Assembly (NCBI RefSeq): GCF_000002235.5
Contig: NW_022145599.1
Coordinates: forward strand, 24,574,879-24,638,878
DNA length: 64,000 bases
Reading direction: 5' to 3'
From: Strongylocentrotus purpuratus
Taxonomy: Eukaryota; Echinodermata; Echinoidea; Camarodonta; Strongylocentrotidae
The first letter of the stretch is position 1, and each line of letters opens with the position of its first letter. Position numbers and translations under genes: made by a program. The notes beneath the pieces are model-generated. The model ran no database searches and was not told the origin of the DNA. It saw nothing but the letters and a program-made list of their open reading frames with translations. This document shows positions 10,341 through 22,100 of this stretch, piece by piece.

Positions 10341-12212
10341 GGTTAAAATAAAAGCCAAATGTTATTTATCAATGAATTGTATTTCAGTGATAATATGTAC
10401 ATATTTGCTATTTTCAAGTAAATTATTTGACAATGAATTAAAATAAAGATATTTTAGTTCTAGCTTTATAGTTCCGTGGAGATGACTTTGTGTATATATC
10501 CATCTATGGTACTTTGTTTTTTATGTTTGTATATTCTACACGGAATACTACATGATAGGAAAATAGTAAATGTAGCGATAATTTGAAATTATATTATATT
10601 TAAAAAAAAAAAAAAATTATATTAAAATGATCTATAATAGAAAGATTAAACGAGAACTTCATCAAAGTTTGATTGTTATTTTATGAATAATTAGAGGGAT
10701 TGTATATATATTATCGTTCCGCACAAATTGTTGAACAATAACAGAGCTTCAATCTCTATTCCACAAATTCTCGCAGCTGTTTGTAAATGCCCTTTTAGTT
10801 TCAATACAATGACAGGGGTGTTGCTAGATAATTTTGAGATGGGGATATTTTCATACTTGACAGGGCTTTCCAAGACATGGGTCCACCAAAAATTTCAAGG
10901 AAAAAAAAAAATCGAAAATGGGAAAAGAAGTCCATTTTTTGTCTTCATTTAATTGTATATACAAAGCTAAAAAAAACAAAAAAAACACACGAAATATATC
11001 AAATGCCAGAACACCTAGCGACATCCCTGTACATGTATGTGTATAGCATAAATGCATAAATAACGAACTCTGTACATTCAAATATATAACAATGGAGTAT
11101 TAATAGATTATTTGTGATATCAATGCATATTTATTACAGTCTACAAAATTCACTTAAAATACATCTGAAAGATCTATCTGATATTCAATAGTGGGTCACA
11201 ATAAATTCTTCACTAAAAATGATTTACTAGATTTAAAATGACAAAGTTGAATTTGTATTGCTAGCACACAGAGTAACATCAATCTAATGTTCTGAATACA
11301 TTTCTTACATTAAATTCTATAACATCTGTTTATTCCTAGGTAACGTCAAAGAAGTGGATGAAAAAACAGAATAAGATATAGGCAAAGTAATTTAAGAAAT
11401 AAAAGTGTGATAGTTTAAATAAAATATGAAATTGTTTTATAAAACATACTGTGTGTTCTTCTTGAATTTCCATCATTAGAAATTATGTTTGGTAGCGATA
11501 TTTCCTTTTTAATTGCTTGCAGCGAGGAGCCATTGCGGTCCTTCAACTCGGTGATTGCTGTAGCAACCAGTATATATTTTCATATTTGTGAAAGAATGTC
11601 AAATAAACGCTATCGAAAATCAATCATTCTATATTGTTTCATATTCTTCTTTTAATCATACATGATATTTAATGAAAACTAATGCTAATATATTAAATGT
11701 GACAAATGACTTTTTCCTGTTCATTGTGTAATGGTAAAAATGTTGTGTACTGGAAGAAATCAGAGTTACTGGATTTGTGAAACAATTATGTAAAATGTGA
11801 CTTAAAAGTAAGACTTAAAAGCACTACCTTTTGAAATATCATAATAAAATATAAATCCCTGTCCTAAATCACATCCTTAGACCATATTAAATAATTTCAT
11901 TTTGCAGATGTTGCATAAAACTTACACATGATTCCTTATTGCATATTTCTATTGTGTTTCTAACACCCGTGAGTTATCTTTTTAACATAAGAAAATGTAG
12001 GAAATGTTCTTAAAATTCCATGTATACTGAAAAACTAAGTATTTTTGCAATTTTTTTCATGATGGAATTATTGGAATATTTTCACAGCAGGAAATTCACT
12101 TCTGCGAATTGCAGTTGCTACAATTAATTTATCTGTGATTGCATTATTCTATGTCATAGAATTTTGGCAAATATTAACAGCTTTGCAATAAAAATGAAAA
12201 TTGAGAATCACT

Positions 12213-12753
12213 TAAAGAGGAAGTCCAACCTTATATCAAGATGGTCTTAATAAAATAATTAAGAATTAGAGAAAAACAGGTCGGTGAAAGTTTCAGCAAA
12301 GATCGATTACAAATATTTAAACAGTTATGAGTGTTTGAAGGTGCGGTAAAACAAACACAAATTGGCACCTATGTGACGTATCTTGCAAGGTCTCCTCTCA
12401 TTTGCCCTGTACTGAAAAACGGTATCATATTTCCCTGTAAGAAAATTTTCAATCATACATTCAACCTAAATATAATTATTGCAAAAATGTTTTTATACAA
12501 CCCCTGTATGAAACGAGTCTATTCTGTCATCAATAACTAAGAAAATGAAAGTTTATGAATTTTCTGTACAGAGCAAACTGGAAAGGAGCACGCAAGATAT
12601 GTCTCACTGTTACCAATTCTTGTTTCACTGATGACAACTTAAAAAAATCATAGCATTTTTTATCAAATATTGCTCAAACTTTCCCTAATTTGTTTCTCTA
12701 TTTTTTCTGCTTTTACTTAAACCAAGATAATACCAGGGTGGACTTCCCCTTGA
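12213..12753. mobile_element. long inverted-repeat element (MITE-like)
   Basis: The left end AAGAGGAAGTCCAACCTT pairs with the right end AGGGTGGACTTCCCCTT. Partial pairing continues for about 60 bp inward (TTAGAGAAAAACAG against TTTCTCTATTTTTTCTG). The interior ORF of 69 codons has no known features. Non-autonomous DNA transposon by structure. Confidence 0.65.
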
Positions 12754-13370
12754 AGTATTAAGGCATACAAAGGGGGGGAGTAGATTTGGGGTCATACTGC
12801 AGTCATACTATAGCCAGGTTCATAACACTAGTAAAAAAAAACATTATCTCTTGATATTGTCGTATTATTACATTAATGTACACATTTGTATGGCTAACAA
12901 ACATAATGAATGGTATTCCTGTCACCTGATAAAAAACGCAAGGCCTGAATTTATCCATATTTAGGGAGACAGCCAGGTAGATTGAATCTTACACTGTTAT
13001 GTTCTACAAAACTGAGGTATAATTGTTTGTGAAGAATCGTCTGACAAAACAGACGAAATAGAAGACTCCTACACTTACATGGCATCTGTTGTTGCTCCTG
13101 TCTATTCATAGATTTGGAAGAAAACTATATGCTAAATTTCTCATACATGCTTGACTAAACCATTAGTATGCTATGATTCACACAACACTCACAAAGATCA
13201 AATATAAACATTCAAGAGGAGAACTACCAGTACACTACGATGTAGGAGGCAATTGGATTATGTACTCTATGATTATGGATCGTGTAAAATCATACATCAA
13301 TTTCTGAGGTGATCTTTACCAAGTAGCATCCTCCATGTAGAAGCATAGTTGAATCAATAATGCTTACAAT

Positions 13371-13690
13371 AGACCAGTTCACAGTTAGCACATGTCCCAA
13401 ATGACCCCAAATATCCACAGATCTTCAAAACATGAAGGGTCCCACTTTGTACTTTTTGAAATAATCTATCCTACAGCAATGGAGATGCTACATACTTAGC
13501 CTTGGTTTCCTCTTTTCAAAGAATACTTCTACCTGTGTATCATGGAGTGCACTGCTTGTGCATGAATGATTAATGATTTCGATACATATCTTTCATGAGC
13601 ACGTATCCAGTATTCCGTCTCCGTGTATTTCACAATTTAGTCTGCAATGACCTTTTTCTGCTCATGCTCAGACTGCAACTATGAACTGGC
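13371..13690 (-). mobile_element. dispersed ~320-bp repeat, copy A
   Basis: The reverse complement matches 44177-44494 along nearly its whole length. Shared blocks include GTGCTCATGAAAG, GTGCACTCCATGATACACAG and CATGTTTTGAAGAT. The ends GACCAGTTCACAGTTAGCAC and GCCAGTTCATAGTTGCAG form imperfect terminal inverted repeats. No coding capacity. Family not recognised. Confidence 0.75.
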
Positions 13691-16095
13691 ATATCCTTCT
13701 CCTGCCCCTTGATATAAACTGTTTTACTAGCTAATGACAAAAAACATTACATGTAAGAAGTAGGCTGCTCTGTTTTGCACAAATTAGAATTGACCATAAC
13801 TGCCTTGGCTGTTAATAAGTACCCTGTATACCGGTAAGCTGTTTAGTTTTTTATATATCGATGTCAGAATTAACCATTTTCCATTATGCACAGCATTCTA
13901 AATATCCTGGAAGAAAGTAAAATTCCACATTATGGATGTCCTGTTTGAAGTTTGGAAGATGATGTAAGTACATATAAAACTTTGAAACAAACAAAAAATT
14001 CCACAAAATTGCCATAAGTACATGTATGCATACAAATAGGATAGGATATATGCATTTCATATATTTCTGTCATGAGCCAAGTAATGGTAAACTGCCTGAG
14101 AAGACTATCATGACAAAATGGTACATGTTAATGAATGAAAAGGGGCCATTGTGTTGGGGTAAAAAAGATACAACTGCACTCGACAATAGCCCATTAAGCA
14201 TACCCACTAATTGTGTTATACAATATTGAAAGATAAAAGACATTACACTAATCTCATCATATTTTCAACCACAGTTTTGTTTAAACAAGTATGCATGAAA
14301 CTTATCTGTAATTTATTCCCATTACCCACATGTACTATGGTGCCTTCAAATGTTATAATTGTTTAAAAAACATGGTTTCATAGAAAATAAGGCCTACATT
14401 TTGGTGTGATCGAAAGAGGTATCATGCCAGACTGAAAAATTCTGATACTACAAAAGCCTGAAATTACAATATTGATAGACATGTTTATTGCTCTATCTAT
14501 GCCAGTCAACTTTCTAAGACAATGCACAATATAACCAAGACAGTTAAAAAACATTGGTTACAAATATTATGAGCACTTGACAAAAATATGTATTGATTAT
14601 ACTCATACTTTGGACACCTGATAAACAGAACAATGCATATAACAAGACAAACTAATCGCATGAGATTATCTACATGCTACAATGCAAAGATAACCTTGAG
14701 CTAATGAATGGCCATGCAGAGTCTAACAGTGCTTCAAGCACCCCTTTTGAAGTCGGAAGCCTGATAGATCATTTTTGTAAATGCATATGAATTACAAATG
14801 AATGATTCGTTGTCATTTTTACATGACAAAGAAACATCACATTAAACATGACTTGTTTTGTAAATTGAAATTTTGCATTTATTTGTTGTTGCTAGATTGG
14901 ACTATCACCCAACACAATGTCAGGCTTGTCAGAAACAAATATTGTCCAAACAGAACTACTTTTTGTTTAAATAGCCTCCGATGTTTCAGGTGATATTTCT
15001 AACTTTAATTTGTCAGCCAATGCATAACCAAACTCTAGGTTTCACAACATGGACACAACACTTTCATTGCCAGACAAAAATGCAAGTAAGAAGAATATAA
15101 TCTAAAAAAGAGAGGTATATTGTCGTCAAGAAAGACACTCAAATCCTGGAGAAAGTGTATATAGGTACACCGATTGCTCATTCATCATATTAAGTTAGTT
15201 TGATTTGGAATCTCTTTTTACTTGCTGCTTTCTTTTATAGACAATGTTAAAGTGTTCCAATCACTAAAAACATGTATTGCTCTTTATGTTAGAGGTTCGA
15301 TGAGGTTATTTAGTATTCAAAATATGAGCTTCAAATATTACTTCTAAAAAGAGATATTGCAATCTAAATACAATCTCAGTGAACTATAAAACATCTTGTT
15401 GTGTAGACTACTGAACCCATGCATATGCACTTGCATAGATTAGGATGGGGACGGAACCCAAGTCTGACTTGACCATGATTGCAATACGCAGGGTTTATGT
15501 TATCTTTTGATTTCTTCCTACTCCTTAACCTTTTTCCTAATATTGAATGCCAGGTAAATTTATTTTGAGGTTGATTTGATCATTTTACCTTAACACGAAT
15601 TACTCTTTTCAGGTGATTGGTACACTTTAAATTAACTTTGGGTTCTCCAATCACTCCTAAGAGCAACTGTGCCTTAAACTCTAGTTAGAAGTAGAAACTT
15701 GAGAAACACGAATAGGAGCTTTAATACTCAAAAGCATGTAGTTTTTTTTTTAATTTGCAGATTTATCTAAAAAAAGATTAATTTTTTCCACTCAGAAACA
15801 CAATAAATTTGCTATCCCACTGATTTTTGTTCAAACAAAATATTAAACATGATGTAAGTTTTGTTAATATACAACAGGAACGATACATAAAGTAGGGATG
15901 TTGACAGGTTTGTTTTGTGGATGATTTTACAATTTCTTTGACATCAAATTGGCCACTCTGGTGATGAAAAACAATACACGTTATCTGTCCTTCTTCATAA
16001 CTATGTTCTTGACTATAAAAAAAGATGGAAGTTTTAGAAAAATGGCAGCAGCTAAATCTAACCTGAGAATATTTACTACTATCTCTGTTTTATGA

Positions 16096-16101
16096 TTTAT
16101 T
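16096..16101 (-). terminator. candidate polyadenylation signal of SIRT7
   Basis: AATAAA on the minus strand begins 37 nt beyond the stop codon. A later site may also be used. Confidence 0.4.
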
Positions 16102-16137
16102 TTACACGTCTGACATTAAACTTGCCCCCTCCGACAA

Positions 16138-19100
16138 TCAAGTCCCTATCTCGACGCTGGACACTCTTGATCGCCGCCTCTTCTTTCCAACTTTCCTTAC
16201 CACCTTCTTCCTGCATCCTTTCCCAAACCAGCCAGGCATATTCCCTTCTCCCTCAACACCGCCCTCTAGTGATGGCAACGCAACAGGAATCTCCATTTCA
16301 TAATCCTCGGTATCTTCACTGTCGTTGTAATTTCCTTCCGAGGCACAATCAGACTTTGGTTTTTGTGAGAGTGCACTTGATGCAAGGTTATTAGCAGAGT
16401 TGTCTTGTTCAGTCTTGATGACACTGTTCACATTGAGGTTTAAGGATTCAGAGTTCAACCTCGTGTCCAAGAGGGATCTTGTCAAGTAGCTGCCCTCTTC
16501 ATGGGGCTTGATGGGAGCGGCCATTTTGAAGATGGGATCGCTCTTCCTGTAAAGTGGAGTATCAGAGTTTAATGAGAAAGACAAAAATGTAAGTGCTGCT
16601 TGTAAGTATCAGCTTGCATGGTGATGTAGATATACAGTAGGCTTACAGTTGCACCAGGTGAGAGAGGGGGGGGGGATTGGGGAGTCCTTTCAGGACTTTC
16701 AGGACTGCACACAGAAAAAAAACCTTACCGACAGTCCTTTTCAGGACTCCCCAATCCTCCCCCTCTTACATGGTGTAACCGTAAGACTACTGTATAAAAA
16801 TGTATGTGTAACAAATAATTCAAATTCAAATTCAAATATTCCAAATTATGTGCAGATGATTTATCTCGGCACCACATCTATATTCACATTCAAATACAAC
16901 TAAGTAGATAACAGATTAAAGTCACCTAGGTTTGCTCGAGCAGAAGGCTGATTTTGGGGATCCAATGATAAACTTCTACTTGTTTCCATATGGTATGTAT
17001 ACCCTTCTAAGCCCCTTCTATCGGGCTGGCTCCCATCCCACAATATAGAATTTATGGGGAGTTATAAATAGGCATCTTAGATTGTAAAATTCACAAAATT
17101 TTAATTGGACAAATGTCATGATATCTTCCACTTTTGAACGTGTGTGGGTGTGTTTGTATGTTGGGTGAGGGATTGACATGTCTCCCTGTTGACATCCTTG
17201 CTTCAAACAACCTTCTTACAGAAGTCTACCCTATAGTACCCTTCTTACCTTGTGTAGAGAGGTATTGAAAGATTGAGGTGCTTCATGAGTAGTGCCATCA
17301 CATCATCACATCGGCCATGGATCTTCAGGGATGCCTGACTGTCTTTTGGTGTCCACTGAAATGAAGGCCAAATTTACATCAATTACTTAATCATTTATAA
17401 ACCAAGCAATACAAATATGAGACAGCATTTGTAGTTTAATTTTTTATCAATATGATAAGCATATACTTTTTTCAATGAAAAATGCAAGGGATGTAGAAAC
17501 TTGTTTAAAATGTAATTAAGTAGTAGCAATGTGCGAATGAGAGTGAACGTGTTTGCATAAGTGCTCCGCCGACCATATACTTGTGAATAGAAAAGCAGCT
17601 TTGAAAAGAAATGTCGGGAAAATATCGTCACCAACGGAGCGACGGCAAAATGAATGCCAATAGTCGCCCAAGAACTGATCGCAAACACGACCTTCATTTA
17701 CCTGCTGAAAAACTTTGAGCCACGAATATGACTTTGAAGACTCTGGTCTGACTTCTGCCTTCCAGTCTGCCATCGAAAATCTCCCCAGTGACTCGAATTT
17801 CATGGCGAAGTTAGTTAATGCCATCAAAAGCAAGGTATTCAACAGAGTCCATGAAACTCTTTGCGAGGAGGGAACAAAATCGCTCGACTTCAAATGGAAA
17901 TCACAAGACGAAAGAATAGATTCTTGAAAGAGAGAAGTGAGAGAGCGCAAATCCACCAAGGATGAATCAGAACCATTTACGAGGAGAACTGCTTGCTTTT
18001 TTCTGGTGTGGAAGAGGAGGATGGAGAATTCACAGGCGATCTTGTCAGAAATATCTGCAAAGATGAACTCAACATCGAGCTCGATGTCTCCGACATTGAT
18101 CGTAGTCATCGATTGGTCCCTGCTCCCTCTAGAGGAAATCATGGTATGGAAAGGAACAGAGAACACCCAAAGGAGAGAAGTGAAAGATCATGAACATCAT
18201 AGTGAATTTAACCGACTACAGAGCCGGAGAAAAGATCTACGGTGCTAGGATGAAACTTCGACACTCAGACAACGCCTTATACATAAACGAAACACCTTAC
18301 GATAGATAGAGCGAACCTCTTTCGGAGGACAAAGAAAGGCTAACAAGAGGAAAGATCACAAAATATGGACTCAAGACGGAGTAATCGTCATGAAATTATG
18401 CATCAAGGAAACTCAAGAAAGAGATCTTGCCAAACTATCCTACTTTAACATTCCATAAAGACTTTTTCTTTCTTTTCATAAACTTAAATTTCTATTACAT
18501 ATAAGTATTATTACTACAAAAGACTTAATTTTGTGTCTATTATATTCTATATTGTTACTGATATACCTATCATTATCATTTGTGTCTTACTAGCACCAGC
18601 AATCATGGCGGTCAAATATCCATGTTTAAGTTGCACGAAACCAGTTAAAATAAATCGCAAAAGTGCTTCTATGCACTGAGTGTAAAAAAGTGGATTCACA
18701 TTGAATGTACTAGTATAACTGTTGCACAATACACAATCCCATAGAAATGATTTTTACTTATGCTAGGTTGAATATATGCCATTGTCCTGTAGGTAATGCC
18801 GGATACAATACCAAATTAAACATTTTGAGCTATTAATCAATAATCAATGGAAATCAATTATATGATACCATTTCCAAGTTAGATAGATGTAGATAATCTA
18901 GGACTCGTCGTCCTGCCAGGAGTTGCAAGTTAGATAGATGTAGATAATCTAGGACTTGTCGTCCTGCCAGGAGTTGCAATTGATCAGAATCAATCGCAAG
19001 TCCTCCAATCAATTGCAAGTTTGCAAACTTGTATCTCTTATGTACATAGTTATGATTGATATCGATCACAAGTGAGTTGCGATTAATCACAACTGTTCAT

Positions 19101-22100
19101 AAGACACAGCCTTGACCTTTGATAGCAGGTGGGTTTTTTCCCCCTTACCTGTAAATTGACGATGAATAACTTTGGTCTCTGGCTCTTTGGTCTGTCTGTG
19201 CTCCAAAGGCACTGGTATCTCCTCAGAACCTGTAGAGTTGCAACAATATGATCTTTGCTTGTAAGTATCGGCTTGCATTATGATGTAGATATACAGTAGG
19301 CTTGCGGATGCACCATGTGAGAGAGAGGGAGGATACAGCAACAGTCCTTTTCAGGACTACACACCCTCAAGAAAGATTACCGAGAGTCCTTTTCAGGACT
19401 CTTCAATCCTCCCTCTCTCTCACATGGTGCATCCACAAGCCTACTGTAAATATGATCTTTGTAGAAGTATGAATGGCTATAAAATAATTACAGATAACAT
19501 TTGACAAGAAATTATGTCCATTCTGATCTGCACTTTATTGATTGACAAAAGACACCATACAGGAAATACCTATCAAAGGTGAACCCGACACTTGCTCCCA
19601 GAACATTTGCCTAGGGCTTTATTTTATCCAAAATATAGGGCTTGGGTTGAAGTTAAAATTTGGTATGTGTAAGACATTGAACGCAGAGCAATCGTCGCCA
19701 TGTGTGATGTCCTAGAAGGCTGGAACCAATTAAATTGGTGAATTTAGGTCATGAAATTAGAATAACTTACAGAAGAAGTTCTCCATAAGTCCTTAATGGG
19801 TTAAAGGTAAAGACCGGTAGTGATAAAATTGCGGTTCAAAGGTTTTGGATGCAAAATATCCATTCAATATTGTTTAAATATTGTTTTCAGAGGTTTAGAT
19901 GGCAACACTTCAACCTAAATTCACAAAAAGCATTTACTATATGCCCAAATGTTTGATGTTGAAGTGCATTCGCGATATCTGTCCATGCCAGAGCGATATG
20001 ATAATAGTAGGCGGTTTCCCGACAAAATTTGTATCATCACGTATTAGTCAAAACATATTCTTTCACATGATTGGTAATAAGAGCTTCCATTTCACTTTTT
20101 GAGAGGGGGGCGTTTCCAAAACTGGTCTATACCTTTAAGCATGACACTTACTTTGAGACTGGATCCCAAACACAGTATGGCATCAGCATCCTCTGCGGCA
20201 TCCATGGCACCGGACCAGTTCAGGGGTTTGTCTATCACTCCCTTCTCACCAAAGTGCACTATGGTGTCTCTGAGGGGCTCCTTGCACTTGTGGCATTCTC
20301 TGCTCGTCTTGTGCCGACGAAGCGATGTCTGCTCCGTCACATCAAAGAGTCGGACATACTGCCTCTCTGGCTCGCACTCAGTGCACACCTACATAGAGAA
20401 AGACAGAAGATAAGAATATTACATTTGCCAAAGGGTATCAGACAAAGCTAGAAATTAAATAAACAGAAGTATGAGGGGAAAAAATGAAAAGTGAAAATTT
20501 ACTGTAAAAATAAATGGATGTTAATGTTTTCTTCAGATTGATTGAGTATAAGATAGGTACTATGAAAATCAGAATTTATAGTATATTTGATTGATTGATT
20601 GATTGAAATTTATTTCCATTTCATATATATCAATTGTTTGCACAGACAATGTAAGTTCGAAATTATGAAATGAAACAGGAACCTACTGGAAAGCATAGCT
20701 TGTTTTTGTAGGTTCCCAAGAATAAATATAATATGAACATTAATTTCATAAGTCATTTTAAAGTGTCTTTATATTCACAGTAAAATAGACATAATATAAT
20801 AACATATTTAGAAGCTAGATCCAAGCGTTATGGACTTGGGTGACTTGGGACTGTTCCTCTTACCAGAAAATGAAATTTCTAAAGGAACTGATTGCTCTTA
20901 CCTCAATGTACATATTGCCATGGAGCTCAGATAACCTGTCCGGGGGAACACCACTTCTGAAGTGAAGCCCATCACAATTCTGGGATACGATATGTTTCAC
21001 CTACAAGTGGTCATAAGGAAAACGCAATCAGTTTGATAAGTGAGTTACTATTGATCTAATCCTATCTAGCTTTTGCTTCTTTGCTGCAGCAACCCTCACT
21101 CAGTAAGCTCGGACGTTGGTGTATATTGTGGAAAACAGCTTACCATTAGGTTTAAACATCTGTTGCATGGTGATCTCCTCAGAATTTAAGAGCAAGAAAT
21201 TTACAATCCAGGTCAGGCATATCACTCGTTGTTTCACCTCTCTTTTGTTCAACATTTCACTTAAAAACAAATCAGTTTCACAGCAGCTTAGTACTGCAAG
21301 TAAGTATGTTGCTACTTATCAACTAAAGTTCTACACTATCTGACAAAACGTCTTTTGGGGCTAACCTTAACTGTACATGAGCAATAAGAACATCTATGAA
21401 ATTGCATAGTTATAACATAGGATTCATAAAGGAATGTTACTTATGAAGAGCTTACCATGCCTTCCTCCACCAACCTGGCTAGTGCCATGTGAGTTAGGGT
21501 TGGCTCTGCATCTACCAACGAGCTGTTCCTATCAACAACAAAAGTTCAATTTCAAATGATGAAATCTGTCTTATTTTACCGATCTGACAAAGGCACTGAA
21601 GAAGTTCAGTTCAAGTCATGTGTTTTTTTAGCTATTAGGGACTTTTAGATATGCACGACGAGAACGTGGACTGCAACGTGTGACAACCATTTAAGGCATT
21701 GCCAGTGCCTTAAAAGGACGTCACACGGGACTGCCAGTGCCGTAAAAGGGCGTCACACGTCCACGTCCACCCAAATCTAAAAGTCCCTATTGTAACATGT
21801 TGTACCAAGTTGTACCAAGTTATACCATTCCGGAAAAGGCATCCTTGCATTCATGATAACCACAAGGAGTCAAAGATTGTTTGTTCAAGAACTCCCAAAC
21901 TTTACTTCTTGTTGCCTCTCTATTTCAGGCTTGTTGAATCTCATCAATCAATAGTTAGATCAGGTGATTGTTAAATTTAAAGCATTACCAAGCCAGCCAC
22001 TATCAATAGGTCTTTATTCATGGTCTTAATGGGTCTTTTTTTCATCAAGACACATCAAGAGACTACATATTAGACCAGTATTTTCTTTCCTAGAAACATC

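Larger units (their letters stand above)
10340..16095. other. AT-rich intergenic region, no gene found
   Basis: ORFs here are short, lack splice context and have no recognisable domain. The stretch separates the propeller gene from the 3' end of SIRT7. It holds a foldback element at 12.2 kb and a dispersed repeat at 13.4 kb. Nothing else was identified. Confidence 0.6.

Noticed and set aside
16635-16792. simple TA-flanked MITE interpretation of the CAGTAGGCTT hairpins
   Set aside because: The shared head outside the hairpin and the 13-bp duplications outside head plus hairpin fit a retroposon-like unit better.
17516-18166. 216-codon minus-strand ORF in SIRT7 intron 8
   Set aside because: Shadow of LINE ORF1 on the plus strand; it has no SIRT7 similarity and is not in phase with flanking exons.
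20071-20451. plus-strand ORFs of 104 and 126 codons over SIRT7 exon 7
   Set aside because: Antisense frames over a strongly conserved sirtuin exon.
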